In this document: positions 1 to 8,645 of the stretch, in pieces
How positions within the stretch are numbered: position 1 is the first letter of the stretch
Layout: each line of letters starts with the position of its first letter
Notes under the pieces: generated by a model
What the model was told of the DNA's origin: nothing
The model's input: the letters and a program-made list of their open reading frames with translations, nothing else
The model's database searches: none
NCBI GenBank assembly: GCA_014529385.2
Contig: JABFUD020000295.1
Location: 1 to 64,000, forward strand
Source of the DNA: Adiantum capillus-veneris
Lineage: Eukaryota > Streptophyta > Polypodiopsida > Polypodiales > Pteridaceae
Reading direction: 5' to 3'
Length of the DNA stretch: 64,000 nucleotides
Position numbers and translations under genes: made by a program

Positions 1-1065
1 TTTCCTCTATCGAATGTACATTTTTGTTACATTACACGCATTCATGCGTATTTTTGATAGCTATTGAAGCTCCACATTGACTATGCTTTCACAATGAAAC
101 CGTTGGAAAAGTCCCAGGAAGCGATTGAAAGAGTGGAGGTACTCTTGAATTCCATTGGCTGTCATGTGGAAATGTGTCTATAGTTGCTGCAAAAGAACAA
201 GGGGAGGCCATGAAAATTGCTCAACAAGTGTCAATGAGTGGACAAAAAGCTAGACACTTTTTGAAGAAAGTTTCCCAAGGAAAGCCAAGTCGATATGATG
301 CTCAAAGCAGCTCCAACAGTAGGCAGGTAACCTTGGGAGCTTTGGAAGGAGTTATGCAAAGCTACTACTGACAATGATTCAAATGGCGAGCTTGCAAACA
401 AGCGCAAGCAAGTTTGGGCCCATTTTGATAAAATGGTCAAGCTTATGAGCCTTAACAGCACAACAGAAGACAACGGCAATCATTTCAAGAATCTTTGGCG
501 GATTTTACAAAGGTCTTCACCCTTTCTTGGGGTGAAAATAACATCACACATTACATGGTAAGTCATTCATGGTGTATTCATTACAAGCGATTGTTTTTAT
601 TTACTAATGTGGATTGTTTGCTCATGTGAACAGCATATCTTGTTTGCGCATGGTGCATTTTTTATGCACAAGTATGGATCGCTTGAAATTTTTAGCAGTC
701 AAGGCATGGAGAAGTCCCATTATCGAGCAAGGGAGTGTACTTCAAAAATACTCGACATGGTGGTGGAATGGTGCAATCCAATTATTTGGAGGAGATGTTC
801 AACTGGTTTTTTCGCACAACATTTGCTCGTAAGCTCACAATGGAGCGTGCGCAACAATCCAAGATTGCTATTGAAGTGCGCAAATGGAGTCGTCAAGATC
901 ATAGCAACAAGTGGCAAATGTCGCAAGGTCCCACCAAGCATGCTGCATGGCGGCGATGCAGAGTGCGACAAGGATCAAAGTGGATACTGCACGAGTCACT
1001 AAACGTGAACGCAGGGTCCAACTCTTAGCGACATGTTTATTTAAAAAATAATACTTCTTTTAAAA
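1..1065 (+). pseudogene. decayed multi-exon gene remnant, unknown function
   Basis: Coding-like sequence is visible in broken frames. Residues from about 174 to 371 form one open stretch, and a neighbouring frame continues to about 480. From 492 a run ending in HYM stops at a good donor GTAAGT at 558. The matching acceptor ...GTGAACAG ends at 633, giving a 76 bp intron in phase 0, and the next exon continues in frame with HILFAHGAFF. Farther on come YGSLEIFSSQGMEKSHY and, after a one-base shift, KNTRHGGGMVQSN, ending near 1028. Stops and shifts show that it is not functional. The mixture reminds me of C-terminal parts of plant DNA-transposon-derived proteins, but I cannot name a family. It lies outside the duplicated unit: nothing like it precedes the second copy. 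Confidence 0.4.
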
Positions 1066-1167
1066 AAATTAGTGTGAACAAGGCCCTTTTTAAATGGGCC
1101 CTTATAAACATTGCATGCTCTCATAAATCACTCATTTCTTAAGAACAGGTGAGCTCTTACCAACAAA
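1066..1167 (+). promoter_or_regulatory. putative promoter of the H3-like gene
   Basis: An imperfect inverted pair GGCCC (1082-1086) / GGGCC (1096-1100) forms a TGGGCC element of the kind common in plant promoters of histone and growth genes. A TATAAA follows at 1104-1109, 59 bp before the ATG at 1168. The duplication breakpoint lies just upstream, so any farther promoter parts are absent from the second copy. Confidence 0.45.
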
Positions 1168-2104
1168 ATGGCGCGCACCAAACAAACAGTGAAAAAGCAT
1201 CCGCCTGCCAACAAAAACACCCTCCAAGGATGTGAGAAGCCGTCATGGCTTAAAGGCACAAGAAAACGACCACGAACACCTGGCCGTTCCAGGAACTCTT
1301 CTGGTAGTGGGCATGGTGGTAGGGCACGAGAGTCATCAAGGACTGTTGAATCTCCACCTCCTCAAGATATAACACCTAGAAAGAGAATGAAGCAACGTGC
1401 CCAGCGCTGGAGAGAAGCAGAGGGCCAGCAAACATCAAAGTCCGATAGGGAGCAGCCGTCGCGCCCCCAATCACAAGCAGGACCATCCAGGACTCGGGTG
1501 GTCAATACAGACACCGAATCAGAGAGTGAGCCACCATGGCTGCGAGAAAACATACCGCGCACACACCGGGTGGCCGTTGGGGGAAGACAATGTCTCAAGG
1601 CAAGGGAGCTCTCCCCACACGACAAGATCCGCAACCAAGGGAAGAGGAAGAATCAGAACATGCTGCAGAACCAGCCCCTAAGCATGTAAACAGACGCAAG
1701 TCTAAGTTTTTCAAGAAGCCTTCACGCCGCCCGCCAGCAAATGTACAAGTTCCCCCAAGACAGCCGCAGCGGCGCTAGCAAATGTGCAAGTGCCCCCAAG
1801 ACAACCGCAGTGGCGCCGAAAAATAGCAAGGGCATTTGCAAAAATCCGCCACTACCAGAAGACGACGGAGCTCTTGATTTGACGCGTCCCCTTTGCTCGT
1901 ACTGTGAAGGAAGTGCTTCAAAGCTATGGAAATCAGTATAGAATGCAAGCAATAGCGCTAGAGGCTATTCAAGAAGCTGCAGAGGCCCACATCATTTCAG
2001 TGTTGGAAGATACCAATCTATGTGCCATTCATGCAAAGCAAATGACAATACAGCCAAAAGATATGCAGCTTGCACGACGATTGCAACGAGACTTCGAGCA
2101 TTAG
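1168..2104 (+). pseudogene. divergent histone H3-like gene with a ~200-residue tail, broken (copy 1)
   Basis: The protein begins MARTKQT, the histone H3 amino terminus, followed by a long Arg/Ser/Pro-rich basic tail without H3 similarity. After a frame change the H3 fold appears: an alphaN helix KIRHYQKTTELLI, then a TGA exactly where H3 has Arg63, then RVPFARTVKEV, then alpha2 with QEAAEAHIIS and EDTNLCAIHAKQMTIQPKD, ending LARRLQRDFEH and TAG at 2102-2104. Loop 1 has canonical H3 length, not the longer loop usual in CENH3. Lesions are a one-base G loss near 1579-1583 (this copy only), a frame change at a 41 bp internal repeat (1737-1820), and TGA from a likely CGA. It seems intronless. It could be a decayed CENH3-type or other H3 variant; I cannot decide which. 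Confidence 0.75.
1737..1823 (+). repeat. 41 bp imperfect tandem repeat in the H3-like tail
   Basis: Two adjacent copies begin GCAAATGTACAAGTTCCCCC and GCAAATGTGCAAGTGCCCCC and both encode ANVQVPPRQPQ. The spacing of 41 rather than 42 bases shifts the second copy out of the frame of the first, which separates the tail from the histone fold. The same state is present in the second unit (38996-39082). Confidence 0.7.
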
Positions 2105-2256
2105 CCGAAGTTACCCCTCTTTTTGTATTGCACACCCTTATCTTTGTAATGATTTGACTTTCCAATGACAATATGATCAACAGTTGTGTCTACTCTGTCT
2201 ATTATTTTTGTAATTTCAAGTTCTGTATGTAATTGTAGTCAATTTCAGTAAATTTG

Positions 2257-3505
2257 TGCATTTTAAGTAACCTTAGGGGTAGATAAGCCTACAAGGGGCA
2301 GAAAAAGGCCTGGCCACAAGGGCGCGCAAATGGCCCATCCAAAACTGATAACCTTGTATCCTTGTAGCCTTATCTACCCCCAAGGGTACTTAAAGTAACC
2401 AAATTTACTAAAACCTATTGGTTTTGCATCAATATTTTATATGGATCCTTATGGACACCTTTTTTTGGTCATTTCAAGCTTTGAATTCCTTATAGGATAT
2501 CAAAACTAATAACATATTGTGAAACCAAGTGTCCAATGTAATTTGACTTTTTGGTGCAAGGGTGTAGTAGGTAGAGCAAGTGATAGTTTGCTGGAAACTT
2601 CATTTTATAATTGATTTGAGCTTTTCAAGTGTCCTTGAGTGTGAACATATACTGGAATTGCCATAAAAAGGTTGCATTTAAATGAATGATGCAAAACCAA
2701 TCCATTGCAATAAATTTGTGCTTTTTAAGTACCCTAGGGGGTAGATTGGCCTATAAGGGGCAAAAAAATGCCTGGCCACAAGGGCGCGCAAATGGCCCAT
2801 CCAAAACTGATGGATGGGCCATTTGCGCGCCCTTGTGGCCAGGCATTTTTTTGCCCCTTATAGGCCAATCTACCCCCTAGGGTACTTAAAAATCACAAAT
2901 TTATTGCAATGGATTGGTTTTGCATCAATATTTTATATGGATCCTTATGGACACCTTTTTTTTGGTCATTTCAAGCTTTGAATTCCTTATAGGATATCAA
3001 AACAAATAACATATTGGGAAACCAAGTGTCCAATGTAATTTGACTTTTTGGTGCAAGGGTGTAGTAGGTAGAACTAAAGCAAGTGATAGTTTGCTGGAAA
3101 CTTCATTTCATAATTGATTTGAGCTTTTCTAGTGTCCTTGAGTGTGAACATATACTGGAATTGCCATAAAAAGGTTGCATTTAAATGAATGCTGCAAAAC
3201 CAATCCATTGCAATAAATTTGTGCTTTTTAAGTACCCTAGGGGGTAGATTGGCCTATAAGGGGCAAAAAAATGCCTGGCCACAAGGGCGCGCAAATGGCC
3301 CATCCAAAACCAATCCATTGCAATAAATTTGTGCTTTTTAAGTACCCTAGGGGGTAGATTGGCCTATAAGGGGCAAAAAAATGCCTGGCCACAAGGGCGC
3401 GCAAATGGCCCATCCAAAACTGATGGATGGGATATTTGCGCGCCCTTGTGGCCAGGCATTTTTTGCAGCTTATAGGCTAATCTAACCCCCTAGTGTACTT
3501 AAAAA
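2257..3505. repeat. foldback repeat array with ~495 bp tandem units
   Basis: A block of about 110 bp (AAATTTGTGC..., CCCTAGGGGGTAGATTGGCC, CTGGCCACAAGGGCGCGC) occurs several times in both orientations at about 2257-2400, 2691-2924, 3194-3310 and 3313-3510. The linking sequence starting TTTTGCATCAATATTTTATA is repeated at about 2424 and 2919, giving a tandem period near 495 bp. No transposase is encoded. It resembles a foldback or MITE-derived satellite. The stretch between the H3-like stop and 2257 shows nothing else. Confidence 0.75.
2691..2924. repeat. near-perfect long palindrome
   Basis: Two arms of about 110 bp read as reverse complements around a centre near 2807 (CCATCCAAAACTGATGGATGG). 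They run outward from GCAAAACCAATCCATTGCAA on the left to TTGCAATGGATTGGTTTTGC on the right. Transcription would give a long hairpin, and the single-stranded DNA could cruciform. An open frame across it (2686-2880) is an effect of the palindrome, not a gene. Confidence 0.85.
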
Positions 3506-3812
3506 TCACAATTATACTCAATTTGACTGCAATTACATACCTTGAAATAACAAAGTCAAAAAACAATTCATATCACCAATTGAAACAATTTTCAAGATTG
3601 ACAAATCAGATTGAAAAGAATTTGCAATATAGAGAGACAATTTCAAATATTTTTTATTCCTTCTAGCACGGTGATTTTACATCATGTATCTGAGGAGTTC
3701 AGAATTTTTTTGACCATTTCCTGGCGCCTATTTTGCGCGTAAGGCAACTCCCCAATCAAGAGGGACTGCGCTATGGCATTTGGGTCAGTTGAGCCAATGG
3801 AAGCATGTATCC
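3506..3812. other. gap between foldback array and gene B, nothing recognised
   Basis: AT-rich sequence without a supported gene or repeat. Remaining 3' exons or the 3' end of gene B (minus strand) could lie here, but I see no clear splice sites or coding signal. Confidence 0.4.
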
Positions 3813-5256
3813 CTATATGGGAAAGCACTTTACCACGAAGCAAGTGCCAAACGCCGTGCATACAAGGGATCTACGCACTAGGAACACTTGATGCGCAGTT
3901 TGAGCAATGGTACTCAAACACAAAAACTTGCTCAAAGCTTTTAACGACCAAGTCATAAAATGGGCTTGGGGAGTAAATTCATTATGGATAATGGCCACAT
4001 CGCCAGGGGGAGTTGTCCGAGGTAATGCGCAAGGGAAGCTTGAGGTCCAAAGCCCGTCCGCTTGCCACCCGTCCTTGCAGCAAAATCATCAACCTCCACA
4101 ATATCCTGTCATAAACCGATGAAGGTTGAGAAAAAAAACAACGAAGGATAAAATAGTAACATGAAAATTAGGTACAGTTTACCTCCTGCTCCTTGTCATC
4201 CTCCTCCCTGTTGCCCTTTGCATCCAAGTCAATGGTCCCATGCACCACAGATACAAGCTTTGGATCATCAGATGGGAGGTTTCATAATGGCATAGGCATC
4301 CTAGCAGCCTGAACCTTGGCTTGCGTGGCTTGGAAATCTTCATCAGCCACGTGCAACTTCTTTGCTGCCAGAACCTCCGCACATACAACTGCAATAGTGT
4401 CAGCAACAGAGTCCCCATCTGGCAAGAGCTTGCTTTCTAGGGCATCTGGCGTATTGTCTAAGGGACATTTGCTGTTGTTGCATAGCACGCTCAAGCATTC
4501 ATCCATGCGCAGGCCAAATGCTTTTTCCAAATCATGCAGGAACACAAACTCCTCCCTATCCACTAACACTAAGGAGAAGCGGCTAATTTCTACCTCTGGG
4601 ATAGCCACATCCGTCAGTGGTAGTGGCACTGGAGTGTCACTAGGGCCAGCCGCAACTATGGATTTCTCAACCACTTCCTCAAGACCCCTAGGGTACTCTA
4701 GCTGGTGTGCTTTTCCTTCCGCTGCAGGTTTCATGGGGATAACCTGCTGCTCCTTGGTGTCCTTGATAAAGGACCCAACTTGAAGGTGTAGTAAGCGGAG
4801 CTCCTCCAAATCAGGTTCCTCGCTCACCAAGAAGATAAATGTTGCGAGCCAAGAAAGGTACTCCACCCCCAACTTGCACTTCTTGAGCGCTGACACCCCA
4901 GGGGCTTGCTCGTCCAAGTAATGGCCTGCATTGGTTGCAATTTCTTGGAATCGTTGCAACCGCTTGGCGAATGGACGATCACCTTTGTGTATATAGTGCA
5001 AAAGATCGCAAGGCACCCAGATCCTTGCATGTGGGGGGATAGATACAGAATATTTTATGATGTGCTCCTTCATGAACGCAGAAATCTCCTCAAATGCATC
5101 CATGTGAAGGGCAACTGTGGCGTCAAGGTCAGGGAGACGAGTAAAAAAGGTGTGGAGGTCCAACTTCCCTTTGTATTTGGTGTCTTCGAGGAAGAGGATG
5201 AAGCGTGACAAAGGGGTGGATGTGGGTACAGATGCAGAGGCTATGGCAGCATCCAT
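3813..5256 (-). pseudogene. gene B, unknown function, multi-exon, broken (copy 1)
   Basis: The first exon starts at ATG 5256 (MDAAIASASV), 80 bp downstream of a TATA box, and stays open for 324 codons to a TGA at 4282-4284. In the same frame beyond the TGA the coding signal continues (NLPSDDPKLVSVVHGTIDLD ... DDKEQE) to a donor GAG|GTAAAC at 4183/4182. An acceptor TTATGACAG ends at 4106, and an exon from 4105 continues in phase 0 with DIVEVDDFAARTGGKRTG. This fit of frames across stop and intron suggests a real gene hit by a nonsense mutation, probably from CGA. In this copy one G is also missing at 4006-4010, shifting the last exon. The protein is mostly acidic-helical, with no signal peptide and no family I recognise. 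Confidence 0.5.
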
Positions 5257-5336
5257 GTTTAGCCTGGGGTGTGGATAGAGAGTGGAGGAGCTCAGGAGTT
5301 GCAAAAGTGAAAATAGTGAATGAGTTAGGTGGCCCC

Positions 5337-5346
5337 CCTTTTATAA
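5337..5346 (-). promoter_or_regulatory. TATA box of gene B
   Basis: TTATAAAAGG on the minus strand, about 80 bp upstream of the gene B ATG at 5256, leaving a short 5' UTR. It is unchanged in the second copy (42597-42606). Confidence 0.6.
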
Positions 5347-5502
5347 TGTACCCTTTTTTTAAGACATTAAAAAAAAAGGCACTTTCACCAAAAAATGATT
5401 TCTCATCCCAATGCAAAAAATTATATTCAAAGCCATGATTTGCCGAAGCAAATCATGTTGATTACAGCGGGGATCAATATGAAAATTGCAAGAGTTACAA
5501 AG

Positions 5503-6843
5503 TTATAAGATCGATAGCATAGTTCCATCTATCCCCCAGTCCTCCTCGACCTTCAATTTGTCTTCCATTCTCTTCCCAATCTGCAGACATTCATAACAAT
5601 AAGCATCTAATGATTGACAAACCATGATGTATTGAAAATGTGGTGGAAGGATTCTCACCTTGTGACCTTGTAAACGAAATTGTGCTTGTTGAAGGGCCTC
5701 AAAACCCATAATAACCAAATGTTCTCGAACATTACTGAGAGTCCAATGCTTGTTCACTTGGACTGCCTCCAAAGCATCGTTGGGCATCTTCACTGCAATT
5801 TCAAAGCTTGCAATAGCGCCGTCTACACTCTGTAAGGGAGTCCACACTCCAAGCTTGCACATCCAACGATCATAGTGAAATCGTATGTACAAGGAGGTGC
5901 GGGATTTCAAATAGCGCATTCCAATACCTGAAGCTCCAACCTTACAACGGTACCGGTCCCCGTTGTGCATGCCCTCCACAAAACCCCAGTCCTCTTCTAA
6001 AAGCCTTCCTAATTCCTCGTAATGCGCATCTTTACATACAAGCATTATGGTAGTCTCCACAAATCCAAACTCTTTAAAAATGTGCACAAAACAATGAATA
6101 GGCAAACACCAGCTCAAGCCCACAGACCTAGAAGCTTTAGAGTATTTCAAAGAGTTTTGGACATCCGTTATCATCTTTTGCTTGAAAGATTCTACCGACA
6201 ACAAATCTGGGACCGGCCACTCCATACTTAATAAGGAAGTTACTTTGATGGGTTCAAGCGTTCCAAATGCTTGTGTAGAAGTAGGGACAATATAGGAGTG
6301 AGAATAGAAGAAAATCCTTCTTTGAACCAGTTTGGTTGGGCAAAGATGCGGGAACATTATTGCTCCAATATCCGCATGTATAACATTGAATGTGCCGGAG
6401 AGACTATGTAGTGGCTGCTCTTTCACCAACGTGGATGGAAATATGACTATAAATGCATGACAAATGTTAAGTATGAATCCATAATAACATTACACTGTGA
6501 TTTCACACCTAGCTTTGTATTCTCAAAACATGTACTTACAATGTGTTGGAAATCGAGGTGGTTGTTGCAAGTGCATGGTTGACATTGAGAAAACATGTTG
6601 CACAGTGGCTATGGTCCCCTTGTCTTTGCGGTTCTTGAAGCCAAGGAGCTTTCCTTTCCAATGAAGATCCAAGTTTGCACGATTCTGCACACGATGAGGT
6701 CCAACAGCAGATGGTTGCATGTATACCCAAGCACCTTTGGTGAACTCTTGTGGCACCCACTCATCATCTACACCTCTAGTGTTGTGGCATGCAAGTGCTG
6801 TGACCTCATCCTTTGGTCGCCTTTGCGAAGTAGAGTTGGCCAT
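5503..6843 (-). CDS. gene C, two-exon gene of unknown function, intact frame (copy 1)
   Basis: Exon 1 (6843-6540) starts MANSTSQRRPKDEV and ends at a consensus donor GTAAGT at 6539. Exon 2 (6446-5503) follows an acceptor TTTATAG. Joining them removes a 93 bp intron, restores the split codon (T|TC, Phe) and gives 1248 bases, that is 415 codons plus stop, without interruption. Exon 1 has a basic stretch LDLHWKGKLLGFKNRKDKG that could be a small beta-barrel, and exon 2 has a KHWTLSNVREHL...FRLQGHKV segment that could be a ubiquitin-like fold. Both are guesses. It has no signal peptide or membrane segment. It is the only host-type gene here with an uninterrupted frame. I do not recognise the family; alternatively it is a gene carried by an unrecognised mobile element together with gene B. 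Confidence 0.55.
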
Positions 6844-7607
6844 GGTTGAGCAAAGCAAACTAGGAGGAGGAGAAGAACCTTGCTTGTTGCTACAATGTAG
6901 GTGTGATAAAGTGATATGAGAAAATGGTCAACCCTTGTGGCAATGGGAGGAGAAGGTGGACAACCCTTGCTTGGTGTGGCACTAGGAGGAGAAGGTGGAT
7001 AAGCCTTGCGTGGTGTGGCAATGGAAGGTGGTAGGGGAGGAGAGAGGAGCTTCCTTGCTGCAGCAATGGAGATGGTGTAAAGAGAGAGAGTGTTGGAGTA
7101 GAGGATGAGTGTGATGGTTGCAATCAAGGAGGGGTTGGAAAAGGGGTTCTAGAGAGAGAAAATCCCTTTTTGCCTAATAACTAATTTTGGGAGAGCTCTG
7201 GATAGCAAAAGAAGATTTTTTAAAAGTTTTTTAAAAATTTTGAATTTTAGGGTTTTTGGATGCACGTTTTGACTTTTTGAGATCAAAAAATGCTTTTTTG
7301 ACCATAAAATAGTTTTAGGGGGGTTTTCAGAAGATGAAATTTGAGTTTTGAAATTTTTGAAAAATTTCAAATTTTTGGGATTTTTTCAAAAGCGGATCAA
7401 AAAGGAGGGAAGTTGGAGGTTCCATATGGCCCACCCCCCCACCCCACCTTCTCACTAGGTAAGAGCCCATTTAAAAAGTGTAAGACTACTTTGTCCCCCT
7501 ACATTTTTGAGGGCATAGAGTGTGTCCACCACCCTCTTCTCATTGGCTGGCCTCTAATTAACCTTAATCCCAAAGGGCCCCTAGAGGGTTCATATTTTTC
7601 CTAATGT
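6844..7607. other. upstream region of gene C, low complexity
   Basis: 6910-7060 holds imperfect direct repeats of GGAGGAGAAGGTGGA...CTTGGTGTGGCA. 7200-7400 is rich in runs of T and A (TTTTTTAAAAG, GAAATTTTTGAAAAATTTC). No gene is supported on either strand; antisense open frames here follow from the repeats. The left edge of the element A LTR at 7608 ends the region abruptly. Confidence 0.5.
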
Positions 7608-8030
7608 AAGACAGTGTGTGTGTGTTTTGGCAATGTTTAGCAATCACTAAGCATTGAGTGAGTTTTGTACAAGTTCTAAGATACCATCATAACGAACCAT
7701 CTCCATTTGCAAGTCACAAATAAGGTATTATGCAAGATCCTTTCCTCTCTCTCTTCCCTTTGCTCTAGCTCTCTCTGGTCCATTTTGTGTGTGTCTTGGT
7801 GTGAGGTTGCTTGTGTGTGTTGTGTGGTGCATCTTCTTGGTTGTACCAAAATCTCTCTTGCGTCCTAGTTCGCATACCATAACTAGGTGGTGCCCCTATC
7901 TTGTTTGGGTTTGGCTGTGGGTTTGTTGTTGTGTTGTGCTTGTGGTTGCCCCAGCCCCATTTGAGCAGCACGACAGCCTTGAGGGGTGTTTAGAGGTCGC
8001 CTCTCTTGTTGCCCGCCCTGGACCGCCTCA
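7608..8030 (+). repeat. element A 5' LTR, only the last 423 bp
   Basis: From TAAGACAGTGTGTG to CTGGACCGCCTCA it matches 16193-16615 with few differences. Left of 7608 the match stops without LTR start, so U3 and the TATA region are gone. Without them this copy cannot drive the element. Confidence 0.8.
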
Positions 8031-8034
8031 ATTT

Positions 8035-8052
8035 TGGTGCCCCCACTGAGGA
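8035..8052 (+). promoter_or_regulatory. element A primer binding site
   Basis: TGGTGCCCCCACTGAGGA lies four bases after the LTR end (CTCA|ATTT). It has the usual TGG start complementary to a tRNA CCA end; I cannot name the tRNA. The corresponding site in element D also starts TTTTTGGTG. Confidence 0.55.
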
Positions 8053-8107
8053 CAGGCTTGTGTATGTTTTGTGAAGGCTCAACCTTTAGCATAATCAAGT
8101 AGCTTGC

Positions 8108-8320
8108 ATGAATCACGGGAATTTGTATGATCCCTTTATTCCCATTGCAAGGCAAAAGGTACACATAATTGTTAGTACTAAGTTGCAATTTCAGCGAGTA
8201 ATTCGTAGAATTTTAGGTCCTCTTAGGTTGGTAGAGATAAACGCATCAGTAAATCCTTTTATTTTGCCTCTCATTAGGTACGACCTTAGTTTGGACGTCT
8301 ATATTTTTGTTTTGTTTTAA
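8108..8320 (+). CDS. small leader ORF A1, 70 codons, new conserved family
   Basis: Starts MNHGNLYDPF and ends DVYIFVLF with TAA. It aligns over its last 54 residues without a gap to leader ORF A2 and to the ORF in the element D LTR. Shared residues include F-Q near the middle, EI-x-x-S, NPFILPLI, Y, S, DV and the stop position. It lies on the sense strand between primer binding site and gag, so a full-length transcript would carry it upstream of gag. It has no intron and no obvious signal peptide; the C-terminal third is hydrophobic and beta-strand-like. Function is unknown. It could be a translated leader peptide, a regulator of gag translation or a remnant of a captured gene. Confidence 0.6.
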   Translation: MNHGNLYDPFIPIARQKVHIIVSTKLQFQRVIRRILGPLRLVEINASVNPFILPLIRYDLSLDVYIFVLF

Positions 8321-8341
8321 GAATTAGGTCATGCATAGACC

Positions 8342-8560
8342 ATGGATAATGGCCCAGGAATACAGGTTTTTCCCTTTCATTTCACTCCACACATTAGAGT
8401 AAACATTGCAATTAGTAGAAAAATCCATTTTCAACAACGTATGGTATTCATGTTTGGTGCCCAAAGAGTAGGAGAAATTCTCGCGTCACCAAACCCTGTC
8501 ATTCTACCTCTTATTGATTATCATAGGTCATTTGATGTGAATATTTTTATTTTGTTGTAG
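8342..8560 (+). CDS. small leader ORF A2, 72 codons, new conserved family
   Basis: Starts MDNGPGIQVF in a good context (ACCATGG) and ends DVNIFILL with TAG. It is a tandem paralogue of A1, 21 bp downstream, and is closer to the ORF in the element D LTR: RKIHFxQRxVFxFG, then NPVILPLIDY and SFDV. Comparing the last 55 codons with D, I count about 17 synonymous differences and mostly conservative replacements (V/I, Q/K, M/L, D/E, N/D). That pattern points to selection on the protein. The frame is open even though the adjacent gag and pol carry many stops. Function is unknown. Confidence 0.65.
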   Translation: MDNGPGIQVFPFHFTPHIRVNIAISRKIHFQQRMVFMFGAQRVGEILASPNPVILPLIDYHRSFDVNIFILL

Positions 8561-8645
8561 AATAGATTGCAATTTAGAAAATATTATTGTGTAAATCTTT
8601 TAAAGAAAGAAAAAACAAAAAACGCATCACTTTGAAATCAATTCA

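Noticed and set aside
1168-2104. Calling the H3-like gene CENH3
   Set aside because: Loop 1 has ordinary H3 length and the LLI-x-RVPF segment is H3-like; long tail alone is not enough, so only H3-like is claimed.
2686-2880. 64-codon open frame across the palindrome
   Set aside because: The palindrome makes both strands similar; the frame is a by-product of the repeat.
4316-4783. Plus-strand open frame of 155 codons (196 in the second copy)
   Set aside because: It is the complement of gene B, whose frame is supported by a TATA box, introns and continuity; codon content here is a mirror of that gene.
7789-8049. Hydrophobic 86-codon open frame with Cys/Val/Leu stretches
   Set aside because: Lies across GT-rich sequence of the element A LTR and occurs in both LTRs with different ends; looks like composition, not a membrane protein.
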